Below, one piece after another: positions 52,182 through 61,254 of a stretch of DNA of 64,000 nt. Made by a program: the position numbers and the translations under genes. The DNA is from Flavobacteriales bacterium (GTDB lineage: Bacteria > Bacteroidota > Bacteroidia > UBA10329): contig JAIPBM010000015.1 in NCBI GenBank assembly GCA_021739695.1, positions 1-64,000 on the forward strand, in the 5' to 3' direction. The stretch's first letter is position 1. Each line of letters opens with the position of its first letter. The notes under the pieces are model-generated. The model made no database searches, was not told the origin of the DNA, and worked only from the letters and a program-made list of their open reading frames with translations.

Positions 52182-53774
52182 TCACTTTCCTTTTATCGCC
52201 TCCAAGTATCTGGCGAGTTCTTCCTTTACGTAAGGTGTGAGGATGAAGAGTCCGATCATGTTAGGTACCATCATGGCAAAGATCATGGCATCGGAAAAAT
52301 CGAGTACGGAGCCCATTTTGGATGCGGCACCGACCACTACGAACAGACAGAAGAGCACTTTATAGATGACCTCGTTTCGGTGCGACTTTCCGAAGAGGAA
52401 GGTCCATGATTGCATTCCGTAATAGGACCAAGAGATCATGGTAGAGAAGGCGAAGAGCACAACTGCTATGGTAAGAACGATGGAGAAATGCGGTATGGCA
52501 CTTTCGAAGATGTGATTTGTGAGACCGACACCTGAAAGTGTTCCTACGCCTTCGATAACGGCATTGCCTCCTGCATCGCCATAGGCAAAAAGACCTTCTA
52601 CGTTATAAATAACGATAACGAGGGCAGTCATGGTGCAGATGACCACGGTATCGATGAATGGTTCGAGGAGTGCAACGATTCCTTCGGAGGCTGCATGTTT
52701 TGTTTTGACCGCGGAGTGAGCGATGGCTGCAGACCCGATTCCTGCCTCGTTTGAAAACGCTGCTCTACGGAAGCCTTGAATGAGTACACCAATAGCTCCG
52801 CCTGCGATGCCTGCACCTGTGAATGCTCCGTTAAAAATGGCGGCAAAGGCTGCTGGGATATGCTCGGCATTCATGAAAATGATGATGAGCGCAGCACCCA
52901 CGTAAATGACTGCCATGAAAGGAACGATCTTCTCAGTAACAGATGCTATTCGTTGAATTCCACCAAGAATGACCACGCCAACTAGGAGCGAAAGGATAAT
53001 TCCGAAAACGGTGCCACCGTAAGCAGATTGAATTCCTGCTGAAGTGAGGAAAATCTCTGCTGCTTGATTGGCTTGGAACATGTTTCCTCCTCCGAACGAA
53101 CCACCCACGCACATGATGGCAAATATCACGGCTAAGGCTTTTCCGAGACCTGTCATGTTCTTAGCGGAAAGGCCTTTAGAAAGGTAATACATTGGGCCGC
53201 CATAGACGCGTCCATTGGCATCTATCTCTCGGAAGCGAACACCCAAGGTACACTCCACAAACTTGGAAGACATTCCGAGCAGTCCGGCAAAGATCATCCA
53301 AAACGTGGCTCCTGGCCCGCCAATGGCAATGGCCACTGCTACACCTGCAATATTGCCCAATCCGACAGTGGCAGATAATGCTGCAGTAAGTGCCTGAAAG
53401 TGATTGACCTCGCCATCGGCACCTTCGATACGAATCGTGTCAGGTTCGTTACCATCGACAATGTTCAGGTCCGAAGGCATTTCCTCTACATGCTCGTATT
53501 TTCCACGAACGGTGTTTATTGCTATCCCGAAAAGGCGCAGCCCTGGAAACTTGAAAATGACCGTAAAATATAGGGCTCCCAAAATGAGGGGAAATAGCAC
53601 CCAAAAAACCTTAATGTCTTCTGTGAATGGAATCTGATAGAATATGAGCCCAACAAACCAGCCTGTTGCCTGACCGAAATAGTGATCGATCTTCTGATCC
53701 AATCCCATTGCTTCTTGGGCAAAGGTGAACATAGGCATTAGAGTGGCTGTGAATAGTGCTAAAAGCTGCTTCAT
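52182..53774 (-). CDS. Sodium:alanine symporter (AGCS family)
   Basis: 530 residues from the ATG at 53774; the longer frame to 53876 adds unrelated sequence. The N-terminus begins MKQLLALFTATLMPMFTFAQ, an apparent cleavable signal before the transporter core, which is common in Bacteroidota members. About eleven membrane helices follow. Family markers are ALSATVGLGNIAGVAVAIAIGGPGATFWM and GFRRAAFSNEAGIGSAAIAHS. It imports alanine or glycine with sodium. It stands alone. Confidence 0.92.
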   Translation of the reverse strand: MKQLLALFTATLMPMFTFAQEAMGLDQKIDHYFGQATGWFVGLIFYQIPFTEDIKVFWVLFPLILGALYFTVIFKFPGLRLFGIAINTVRGKYEHVEEMPSDLNIVDGNEPDTIRIEGADGEVNHFQALTAALSATVGLGNIAGVAVAIAIGGPGATFWMIFAGLLGMSSKFVECTLGVRFREIDANGRVYGGPMYYLSKGLSAKNMTGLGKALAVIFAIMCVGGSFGGGNMFQANQAAEIFLTSAGIQSAYGGTVFGIILSLLVGVVILGGIQRIASVTEKIVPFMAVIYVGAALIIIFMNAEHIPAAFAAIFNGAFTGAGIAGGAIGVLIQGFRRAAFSNEAGIGSAAIAHSAVKTKHAASEGIVALLEPFIDTVVICTMTALVIVIYNVEGLFAYGDAGGNAVIEGVGTLSGVGLTNHIFESAIPHFSIVLTIAVVLFAFSTMISWSYYGMQSWTFLFGKSHRNEVIYKVLFCLFVVVGAASKMGSVLDFSDAMIFAMMVPNMIGLFILTPYVKEELARYLEAIKGK

Positions 53775-53927
53775 ATATCTGAGGTTAACATTGAATGAAT
53801 AGATGGTTAAGAACAAAAGTCTAAAAAAGGACGAGATGGGCAAGAGAATCTTGCGTGAAGTTTCGATATATCGCATGCATCGGGCCTAAGGCTCAAAGAC
53901 AATCGATCATGAAAAAATGAAAATTGA

Positions 53928-54236
53928 CTATGCGCGTTTCTTCTTGAACCACGCCATTATCTGTTTGCGATAAAAGGCGTAGAAGAAAATGGCTGCCATG
54001 ATATATGGCATGAACATGAGATAAACAATGGCATTATTCAAGCCATTACCTACAGTGAATGAATCATCACTCAATTGATTTGACTCCGTAGTTGCACGAC
54101 ACATGCTGCATTGCGCTTCTGCCAATTCCGGAAGAAAAATGGCCAACACGAAAACCGCCACAAACATCATTGCCAAGCAATTCCATCTATTGGATCTAGA
54201 TGTATTCGTGTTTGCTATTTGACCTATAATCTTCAC
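53928..54236 (-). CDS. Small membrane protein with CxxC, oxidase-cluster associated
   Basis: 102 residues starting with GTG at 54236, directly after the stop of the DUF420 gene. An N-terminal helix (LAMMFVAVFVLAIFLPELAEA) precedes a short outer loop with CSMCRATTES, and a second helix (AIVYLMFMPYIMAAIFFYAFY) leads to a basic cytoplasmic tail (WFKKKRA). I do not know a named family. The CxxC in a loop exposed outside the membrane, beside SCO and DUF420 genes, would suit a role in copper handling or thiol chemistry during oxidase assembly; this is inference. Confidence 0.7.
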   Translation of the reverse strand: MKIIGQIANTNTSRSNRWNCLAMMFVAVFVLAIFLPELAEAQCSMCRATTESNQLSDDSFTVGNGLNNAIVYLMFMPYIMAAIFFYAFYRKQIMAWFKKKRA

Positions 54237-54761
54237 TTAAAACTCGTAGTAAGGCGAAATCATCAGATAAACCACCACCCCAGTTACTGTTACATACAGC
54301 CAAACTGGGAACGTGAATTTAGATACTTTTCGGTGACGCTCTACTTTTCCGGTGAGGCCCAAATAGAAGGAAACCAACACCATTGGGAGCACAATTGCAG
54401 CCAGCAAGATGTGCGTTAAAAGTATGAACAGATAAAGCGGTCGAATTGGATTATCAATGGGGAATTTGGTTTCAACACCGAAAGAATGAAAGATGATATA
54501 TGACACCAAAAACAGGCTGGACAGCACAAACGTGGTAATGTTGAGACTCTTGTGCAAGGCTATTTTCTTGTTCTTAATGGCCATGAGTGATGTGATCAAC
54601 AGTACAGAACACGCACCATTTATTGTTGCATTCAACAAGGGAAGATATTTGGCCCATTCGGGAATAAAATCCTGCTTTGGTAATGAGTAGAGCACTACTA
54701 CGACACCAAAAACCACTACTGAGAGTGCCATTATCAGTTGAAAAACCTTCTTGTCGTTCAT
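54237..54761 (-). CDS. DUF420 family membrane protein (oxidase-cluster associated)
   Basis: 174 residues with five membrane helices. It contains the family-typical polar positions YLPLLNATINGACSVLLI, HKSLNITTFVLSSLFLVSYIIFHS and THILLAAIVLPMVLVSFYLGL with several conserved His. DUF420 proteins (CtaM/YozB type) are needed for assembly of aa3-type oxidases in some bacteria. Gene order SCO-DUF420-small membrane protein is usual in Bacteroidota. Confidence 0.88.
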   Translation of the reverse strand: MNDKKVFQLIMALSVVVFGVVVVLYSLPKQDFIPEWAKYLPLLNATINGACSVLLITSLMAIKNKKIALHKSLNITTFVLSSLFLVSYIIFHSFGVETKFPIDNPIRPLYLFILLTHILLAAIVLPMVLVSFYLGLTGKVERHRKVSKFTFPVWLYVTVTGVVVYLMISPYYEF

Positions 54762-54846
54762 TCTTGTTCTTTTCAGTCAAACTCAGCAACCAATTGCGAA
54801 AGGGAATGTTCAGTCTTCCACCAAGATTCCAGCATTCTGAGAATGC

Positions 54847-55560
54847 TTATTCAGCTGCTTCCGGTTTCTTGTTCTTCTTAAGCTCTAGGTTGTACTCTGC
54901 AATCAAGACCTTGATGTCATCGATCAGGTCGCGCATTTGATGTGCGTCCGTTCCATCGTAAACTCCGATGATGTTCCCGTTGTCATCTTCCCGCGAGCGA
55001 AGATGTCCTTCCTTATCTACCAGAATGAAATATTCGGTGTGTAGAAATCCGCCTTTGGCTAAGCTGTCTTCCATTGCGCTAGAGAGGTAATCGTAGGCTA
55101 CAGCATACAATGAATCTTTTTCTCCCGTAAGAAAGTGCCAATCCTGACTGTTTATTTTTCGATCGTCCGCGTATTGCTTTAGAATAGCTGGCGTATCATG
55201 CTTTGGGTCTACCGTATGCGATAAGATCAAAAACTCATCGTAGTGCGCAAACCGATCATTGATCTTCATGAGATTGGCCGTCATGATCGGACAAATGGTA
55301 GGACATGAAGTGAAAAAGAAATCTACCAAGTAGATCTTTCCTTCAACATCTTTATTGGTAATTGTATCTCCTTCTTGATCGATGAATGAGAATTTTGGAG
55401 CAGAACGCTGTACGGTTTCTCCATCGACATTGGTATACGTTATAAAAGGAAGGTGAGCAAAATTGTGCTCACCTTTCACAAAGAATAAGTATAAAATGGT
55501 AGGAAGAAAAAGTATCGCAAAAAGTATGATGTACTTTTTGGCACCTGTTTCACCTTTCAT
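54847..55560 (-). CDS. SCO1/SenC-family copper chaperone
   Basis: 237 residues from the ATG at 55560, which overlaps the preceding stop as TGATG. One N-terminal membrane helix (YIILFAILFLPTILYLFFV) anchors a thioredoxin-fold domain. The copper-binding motif is CPTICP (in FFTSCPTICPIMTAN), and the partner His lies in FLHTEYFILVD. SCO proteins load the Cu(A) centre of oxidase subunit II. The other features of the cluster fit that role. Confidence 0.93.
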   Translation of the reverse strand: MKGETGAKKYIILFAILFLPTILYLFFVKGEHNFAHLPFITYTNVDGETVQRSAPKFSFIDQEGDTITNKDVEGKIYLVDFFFTSCPTICPIMTANLMKINDRFAHYDEFLILSHTVDPKHDTPAILKQYADDRKINSQDWHFLTGEKDSLYAVAYDYLSSAMEDSLAKGGFLHTEYFILVDKEGHLRSREDDNGNIIGVYDGTDAHQMRDLIDDIKVLIAEYNLELKKNKKPEAAE

Positions 55561-55943
55561 CAAAAGCCGAAATAGTTTTCGAGTACTGGACGAACTCCTC
55601 CGTTGTAAACTCCTTCCGTTAGGCCAATAAAGATGAGATATCCGATTAGAACGAAGTATGGAAGCAACACTACTGCTTGGAAACTTTTCTTTTCGTCTCC
55701 CAAGTGCATGAAGATCATCACAATGTAGCCGGCCTTCACCAAGGTCAGCGTAATGAATGTGTATTTAAGAATAGCGGTCATCGATTCATCTCTCGACCAC
55801 ATCATTCCCATTGCTACTTCAATGATGGTTACTATTGACAACAATGCCAGTACCATCATGAATTTTTTGCGCATTTTCTTGCCTTCCTCCTCGCTGTGGT
55901 GAGTGTCTAGGCTGTATTCGTAAATGTCGTCTCTTGCGTCCAT
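55560..55943 (-). CDS. Cytochrome c oxidase subunit IV-like protein
   Basis: 127 residues with three membrane helices (FMMVLALLSIVTIIEVAMGMMW, YTFITLTLVKAGYIVMIFMHLGDE, VVLLPYFVLIGYLIFIGL; partly quoted). It fits the small subunit IV (CtaF/CyoD-like) of caa3-type oxidases. The N-terminus before the first helix is acidic and His-rich (YEYSLDTHHSEEEGKK), which may face the cytoplasm. Overlaps the SCO gene. Confidence 0.85.
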   Translation of the reverse strand: MDARDDIYEYSLDTHHSEEEGKKMRKKFMMVLALLSIVTIIEVAMGMMWSRDESMTAILKYTFITLTLVKAGYIVMIFMHLGDEKKSFQAVVLLPYFVLIGYLIFIGLTEGVYNGGVRPVLENYFGF

Positions 55944-55965
55944 TGCTGTCTATTGAGCTGATTTA

Positions 55966-56826
55966 TCAGAGTAGGTAAAAGAATGTGAAAACGAAGACCC
56001 ATACAAGGTCTACAAAGTGCCAGTACAATCCAGACTTCTCAACCATTTCGTAGTGGCCGGTCTTTTCAAATTTGCCATCTACCACCATTAGGAAGATGAT
56101 GAAATTGATGACCACACCCGAGAATACGTGGAAACCGTGGAAACCTGTAATGAAGAAGAAGAAATCGGCAAACAACGGTATGCCATATTCATTGTGTCTC
56201 AAATTTGCTCCATGAATATGAGTAGCTGTAGCAAGCATTCCTTCGGCTTCTTTCCCAGAAACTTCTTTAAAACCAACATGTCCGTTATCAGGAACAACAA
56301 AAACACCTTCTGCCATTACGTGTGTATGTGGGTCAATCTTGTAGCGCATAACCGTAACGCCATCTTCCAACAAATAGGCTCCGTGCTCCGTTCCATGAAT
56401 GAAGTGATACCATTCCCAAGCTTGCGAACCAACGAAAACCAGACCGCCAACGATGGTCAGCACCATCCAGAATTGAACTGATTTCTTCTTCATTCTGTGT
56501 CCGGCCTCTACAGCCAATACCATTGTAACAGAAGACGCGATCAGCACAAATGTCATGAAAGCCACATATGCCAACTCAATATGTCCATCGTACATTGGAA
56601 AGTGTGTGAACACATCGCCAGCTGTTGGCCAAATGTCATCGTACTTGTGGCGCATGTAACCATACGCTGTAAGTAGTCCTGAAAAGGTGAAAGCATCGGA
56701 GATGAGGAAGAACCACATCATCATTTTTCCGTAGCTGATCTTGTAAGGTGAGGTTCCTCCGCCCCACGGAGATGCGCTGTGATCGCTGTGCGATGGAGCG
56801 GCTGTTTGACTAACGTGTCCTGACAT
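55966..56826 (-). CDS. Cytochrome c oxidase subunit III
   Basis: 286 residues with seven membrane helices. The Glu/His-rich core ITGFHGFHVFSGVVINFI and GLYWHFVDLVWVFVFTFFYLL are the subunit III signature. There is an extra extracytoplasmic loop (residues ~120-200) containing ATHIHGANLRHNEYG. It lies downstream of a second, more divergent subunit III gene. Both are usual in Bacteroidota clusters. Subunit III surrounds subunit I and helps proton uptake. Confidence 0.92.
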   Translation of the reverse strand: MSGHVSQTAAPSHSDHSASPWGGGTSPYKISYGKMMMWFFLISDAFTFSGLLTAYGYMRHKYDDIWPTAGDVFTHFPMYDGHIELAYVAFMTFVLIASSVTMVLAVEAGHRMKKKSVQFWMVLTIVGGLVFVGSQAWEWYHFIHGTEHGAYLLEDGVTVMRYKIDPHTHVMAEGVFVVPDNGHVGFKEVSGKEAEGMLATATHIHGANLRHNEYGIPLFADFFFFITGFHGFHVFSGVVINFIIFLMVVDGKFEKTGHYEMVEKSGLYWHFVDLVWVFVFTFFYLL

Positions 56827-56871
56827 TATTTAGACTGATTATAAAGACCTGATTTTAAAGTCGCTGCAATT

Positions 56872-57585
56872 TTAACGAATTAATAGTAAAAACAAGAAGA
56901 GGTAAACCCACAGGATATCAAGAAAATGCCAATAGATTGATCCTAGTTCTAGTGGAAGCACATTTTGCTGCGTAATTTTTCCCGAAAACGCCTTCATTAA
57001 TAAGATGATCAACCAGATAATTCCTCCCAAAAGGTGAACTATATGAAGTCCCGAAAGGATATAAAGGAATGATGCACTGACGTTAAAGGTCTCATTGATG
57101 CGTTCATTAATAGGTTCGGAATAGGAAATGTCGCCTGGTTTGTAGAAATTTCCTTGATCGTAAAGCACCGGCTCTCCTTTCATCAAAATGATGTAGTCTT
57201 GGCCATACTCGCCTTGCAGGTTGCCTAGGTTACCGAGAAAAAACTTCCCTTCAGATCGAAGTTCGCTCCAACCCAAGTATTGAGTTCCAGTGAACCCAAG
57301 TCCCAAAATAAAAGTGAGCGCCAACCAAAGCTTCAAGCCTGAAACGTTTCCTGCAACAATACTTTGCTTTGCAAGAAAAATGGTGATACTACTAACAACA
57401 AGAAGAAGCGTGCTGTAAGTGAACATCTGTGGCAACTTGTCCTGAACCCAGAAATGATCTGCCTGAAGCACAATATATGCGCTAGTGAAAGCGGCAAAGA
57501 ACATGGCAATGCTTGCCACGCCCAACCAAACCAACATACGTTTGGCTCTATTTGCTCCTGGCTCTTGGTTTGAATTTGTTTCCAT
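56872..57585 (-). CDS. Heme-copper oxidase subunit III, second type
   Basis: 237 residues from the ATG at 57585, two bases after the ctaB stop; the longer frame to 57621 overlaps ctaB. It has five to seven membrane helices and the C-terminal signature SGLHIVHLLGGIIWLIILL and SIYWHFLDILWVYLFLFLLL. The central loop (residues ~105-165) is an insertion not in typical subunit III. It is one of two tandem subunit III genes in this cluster. Confidence 0.9.
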   Translation of the reverse strand: METNSNQEPGANRAKRMLVWLGVASIAMFFAAFTSAYIVLQADHFWVQDKLPQMFTYSTLLLVVSSITIFLAKQSIVAGNVSGLKLWLALTFILGLGFTGTQYLGWSELRSEGKFFLGNLGNLQGEYGQDYIILMKGEPVLYDQGNFYKPGDISYSEPINERINETFNVSASFLYILSGLHIVHLLGGIIWLIILLMKAFSGKITQQNVLPLELGSIYWHFLDILWVYLFLFLLLIR

Positions 57586-57586
57586 T

Positions 57587-58447
57587 TCAGATCTTATCAA
57601 TAAGGTATGCAAGCTGAACAACAGGTAAATAAACGAACGAACCGAACATCAGTTTCTTGGCATCATCAGCCGATAACGATCGGTATAGATTGAACGCTTG
57701 GATGGTAAAAATGACCCCAGCTACGATGGCAACCGCACCTGAAACGAGTCCAGTGAACCCGAAAAACACAGGAAGCAAACTTACTGGGACGAGGCCGATA
57801 GTGTAAACCAAAATCTGAAATGCTGTTCCCTTATCTCTTCCACCGGCAGAAGGCAACATCTTAAAACCTGCTTTCAGATAATCATCATTCACCCGCCAAG
57901 CAATGGCCCAAAAATGTGGGAACTGCCAAATGAACTGAACAGCAAACATAAGCAGCGATATCAATGTTATTTTTCCGAATCCATCTGTGGCAGCAACGCA
58001 GCCTAACATGGGCGGGATAGAACCCGGAAAAGCACCTACAAACACGGCAAATGGTGTTTTCCGTTTCATTGGCGTATAAACTACTACGTAGAGGATCAAA
58101 GCAAGAAACCCAAGAATTCCGCACATCGGATTGATAAGATAGCCAAGAATGCCAATACCCAGAGAGCCCAAGAGCGATGCAAGGATCAATGCTTCAGTAA
58201 CGCTCATTTTTGAGGTTGGAAGCGGACGGTTTTTGGTCCGATCCATCAAGGCGTCCAAATCGCGTTCTATGATCTCATTGAAGCCGTTTGACGCTCCTGT
58301 TAGGAGTGTTCCTCCAACAATCAGCGCGGCCATGATGCTCAAATTGAACTCATCGGCAGCCAATCCATAGCATATTACGGAAGACAGTACTACCAGTGAA
58401 GCCAATCGGAGCTTGAGAAACTCCGAATAATCTTTGATCTTTCCCAT
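57587..58447 (-). CDS. ctaB: Protoheme IX farnesyltransferase
   Basis: 286 residues from the ATG at 58447; a TTG at 58492 would add 15 residues and cannot be excluded. It makes heme O from heme B, the first step to heme A for the oxidase. It is a UbiA-type prenyltransferase with nine membrane helices. The two Asp-rich motifs are NEIIERDLDALMDRTKNRPLP (quoted in part; the first, binding farnesyl diphosphate) and NDDYLKAGFKMLP. It is first of the cta cluster, 70 bases after infB. Confidence 0.93.
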   Translation of the reverse strand: MGKIKDYSEFLKLRLASLVVLSSVICYGLAADEFNLSIMAALIVGGTLLTGASNGFNEIIERDLDALMDRTKNRPLPTSKMSVTEALILASLLGSLGIGILGYLINPMCGILGFLALILYVVVYTPMKRKTPFAVFVGAFPGSIPPMLGCVAATDGFGKITLISLLMFAVQFIWQFPHFWAIAWRVNDDYLKAGFKMLPSAGGRDKGTAFQILVYTIGLVPVSLLPVFFGFTGLVSGAVAIVAGVIFTIQAFNLYRSLSADDAKKLMFGSFVYLPVVQLAYLIDKI

Positions 58448-58515
58448 GAATGTGACACCCGTTTGGGTAGTTGTCAATTCTTCCGTGGTCAATTTATACT
58501 ACTGTTTATCGGCAA

Positions 58516-61212
58516 TTAAAGCTTTGCCTTCACTTCTACAATCTCGTAACCTTCAATGATGTCGCCAACTTTGATGTCGTTGAACCTATCGATGTTCAAA
58601 CCACATTCAAATCCTTTAGCTACTTCTTTCACGTCTTCTTTGAATCGTTTGAGGGATGCCAATTCGCCTGTGTACACAACGATACCATCTCGGATGACAC
58701 GAACCTTGGTGTTTCGGCTCACTTTTCCGTCAAGCACCATACATCCGGCAATTGTACCGACACGTGTGATCTTGAATGTTTCGCGAACCTCGATGTTGCC
58801 AACGATCTTCTCTTCGAATTCTGGGGCCAACATACCTTCCATGGCCGATTTCACCTCATCGATGGCATCGTAAATGATGCTATAAAGCTTGATCTGAATC
58901 TGTTCTTGCTCCGCTACTTTACGTGCATTAACAGATGGTCTAACTTGGAATCCGATAACAATTGCATCAGAAGCAGAAGCTAGCAATACATCCGATTCGG
59001 AAATCTGACCAACGCCTTTCATGATGATATTGACCGCGATCTTCGGTGTAGAAAGTTTGAGTAACGAATCCGAAAGAGCTTCAATAGATCCGTCCACGTC
59101 ACCTTTTACAATCAGGTTCAATTCTTGGAAATCTCCGATAGCAATTCTTCGTCCGATCTCATCAAGCGTAATATGCTTGTGAGTTCTCAGTCCTTGCTCA
59201 CGTTGCAGCTGCAACCTTCTTGTTGCTACTGAACGCGCTTCCTTCTCATCTTCCATTACGTTGAAGGTGTCTCCAGAAGATGGTGCTCCGTCCAGACCAA
59301 GCACTTGTGCCGGCATTGACGGGCCTGCCTGTTTCATCGGCACTCCACGCTCGTTGAAAAGCGCCTTCACTTTCCCGCTGTGGCCACCGGCAAGAATCAC
59401 GTCTCCGATCTTCAAAGTACCTGATTGAACCAACATGGTTGAAACGTATCCACGACCTTTATCAAGCTCACTTTCAATGATTGTTCCTACAGCACGTTTG
59501 GAAGGGTCTGCTTTCAGCTCAAGCAGTTCTGCTTCGAGCAATACTTTTTCAAGCAACTTATCCACGTTTAGTCCTGATTTCGCAGAAATTTCTTCGCACT
59601 GATATTTTCCACCCCAATCTTCAACAAGAATGTTCATGGAAGCAAGTTGCTCCTTGATCTTTTCAGGATTGGCGCCTGCTTTATCAATTTTATTGATGGC
59701 GAAGATCATTGGCACTGCAGCTGCTTGAGCGTGGTTAATGGCTTCTTTGGTCTGAGGCATCACAGCATCATCTGCTGCAACAACGATGATCACAACGTCT
59801 GTAACCTGCGCACCACGGGCACGCATTGCGGTAAACGCTTCGTGACCTGGTGTATCCAAGAACGCAATTCGCTTTCCGTTTTCAAGTTCCACACCGTATG
59901 CACCAATGTGCTGCGTAATTCCACCGGCTTCGCCCGCAATTACGTTCGCATCGCGGATATAATCGAGCAAGGATGTTTTACCGTGGTCAACGTGACCCAT
60001 GATGGTGACGATCGGTGGTCTTTCAACCATCGCCTCCTCATTATCTGGCTCTTCTAGGATTGAATCTTGAACCTCCGCACTTACGAATTGAACTTCGTGT
60101 CCGAATTCCTCAGCAACGATACTAAGTGTTTCCGCATCCAAACGTTGATTGATGGACACGAAAAGACCTAAACTCATACAGGCCGCGATAATCTCATTCA
60201 CCTGAACATCCATCATCTTAGCCAACTCATTGGCCGTAACGAACTCGGTTACCTTGATTGTCTTCTTGTCAAGTTCAGATTGTTCTTCTTCCTCAAGAAC
60301 GCGTTCCTGATAAGCTTGGCGTTTTTCTCTACGGTATTTCGAACCTTTGGATTTGCTGTTTCCACCGCTCAAACGGGCAAGTGTTTCCTTTATCTGCTTT
60401 TGGATTTCTTCGTCCGTAAGCTCTGGCTTCTTGTCGCGCCTTTGTCCTGGTGCTCCTCCACTTCGTTGGCCTGCTGCTGGTGCGGCACCAGGTGTTGTGG
60501 TTTCTCCAGGAACCGGTCTTCTTACCCGTTTTCTCTTGCGCTTTTTATCAGCCGAATCATTTGAAGTGGCAACCGGCTTTTTCTCCTTTGGTTTCTCAAC
60601 CGGAAGCTCCATTTTACCAAGAACCTTAGCTCCAGCAAGCCTCTCCACATTTACCTTAATAACCTCACTCTCCACTTTGTCGGCCTCTGCTTGCTTTGAG
60701 TCGGCCTCAGCTTTTTTCTCAGCTTCTTCTTTCTCAACTTTCGCTTTAGCAGCAGCTTGGGCAGCTTCCTTCTCTTTCTTGGCTTTCTCCTCTTCCTGCT
60801 TTTTTCTGCGGGCTTCAGGGGTAAGGTCATCCAAGTTCATGGTACCCATCACCTTCGGACCGGTCATCTTCTCGGTCTCAACCCTCACCACTTGTACTTT
60901 CTCGAGCTCTTTTACTTTCTCGAGCTCTTTTACTTTCTGAGCCGCAGCTTTCTCTTCTTCCTGCTCTTCTGAAGCTGCAATACGTTCGTCCTTGCGCTGC
61001 TGAAGCAATTCAGCTTTGGCTTCGGCCTCCATCTTAAGCTTTCGGTCAGCCGCAAATTCGCCCACAAGAATGCTATACATCTTCTCATCCAACTTGGAGT
61101 TGGGGTTGATATCCGAATAGCCCTTGCCTTTGAGGAAATCGACAATTGTTGCCGTTCCCACATTGAGGTCTCTTGCTACTGCACCTAATCTTCTCAGTAT
61201 TCCTTCTGCCAT
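58516..61212 (-). CDS. infB: Translation initiation factor IF-2
   Basis: 898 residues. The N-terminal third (1-330) is a charged Lys/Glu/Ala-rich helical region with a short tandem repeat, then the conserved IF2 N-domain ([29 protein letters not shown]). The GTPase has [15 protein letters not shown] (G1), [15 protein letters not shown] (G3) and NKIDK (G4). The C-terminal domains bind initiator tRNA. It is third of rimP-nusA-infB. The oxidase genes follow on the same strand. Confidence 0.97.
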   Translation of the reverse strand: MAEGILRRLGAVARDLNVGTATIVDFLKGKGYSDINPNSKLDEKMYSILVGEFAADRKLKMEAEAKAELLQQRKDERIAASEEQEEEKAAAQKVKELEKVKELEKVQVVRVETEKMTGPKVMGTMNLDDLTPEARRKKQEEEKAKKEKEAAQAAAKAKVEKEEAEKKAEADSKQAEADKVESEVIKVNVERLAGAKVLGKMELPVEKPKEKKPVATSNDSADKKRKRKRVRRPVPGETTTPGAAPAAGQRSGGAPGQRRDKKPELTDEEIQKQIKETLARLSGGNSKSKGSKYRREKRQAYQERVLEEEEQSELDKKTIKVTEFVTANELAKMMDVQVNEIIAACMSLGLFVSINQRLDAETLSIVAEEFGHEVQFVSAEVQDSILEEPDNEEAMVERPPIVTIMGHVDHGKTSLLDYIRDANVIAGEAGGITQHIGAYGVELENGKRIAFLDTPGHEAFTAMRARGAQVTDVVIIVVAADDAVMPQTKEAINHAQAAAVPMIFAINKIDKAGANPEKIKEQLASMNILVEDWGGKYQCEEISAKSGLNVDKLLEKVLLEAELLELKADPSKRAVGTIIESELDKGRGYVSTMLVQSGTLKIGDVILAGGHSGKVKALFNERGVPMKQAGPSMPAQVLGLDGAPSSGDTFNVMEDEKEARSVATRRLQLQREQGLRTHKHITLDEIGRRIAIGDFQELNLIVKGDVDGSIEALSDSLLKLSTPKIAVNIIMKGVGQISESDVLLASASDAIVIGFQVRPSVNARKVAEQEQIQIKLYSIIYDAIDEVKSAMEGMLAPEFEEKIVGNIEVRETFKITRVGTIAGCMVLDGKVSRNTKVRVIRDGIVVYTGELASLKRFKEDVKEVAKGFECGLNIDRFNDIKVGDIIEGYEIVEVKAKL
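60896..60937 (-). repeat. 18-base tandem repeat inside infB
   Basis: An 18-base unit (actttctcgagctctttt on the plus strand) occurs twice in a row at 60896-60913 and 60914-60931, with part of a third. It encodes [12 protein letters not shown] in the charged N-terminal region of IF-2, so it lengthens a coiled-coil by whole codons. Confidence 0.9.
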
Positions 61213-61254
61213 TTATGCTGGTACTTATATTTTCATTTCATGACCGATGAATTA

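Noticed and set aside
55966-57585. Two subunit III genes as an odd duplication
   Set aside because: The two proteins differ strongly and such a tandem pair is usual in Bacteroidota oxidase clusters.
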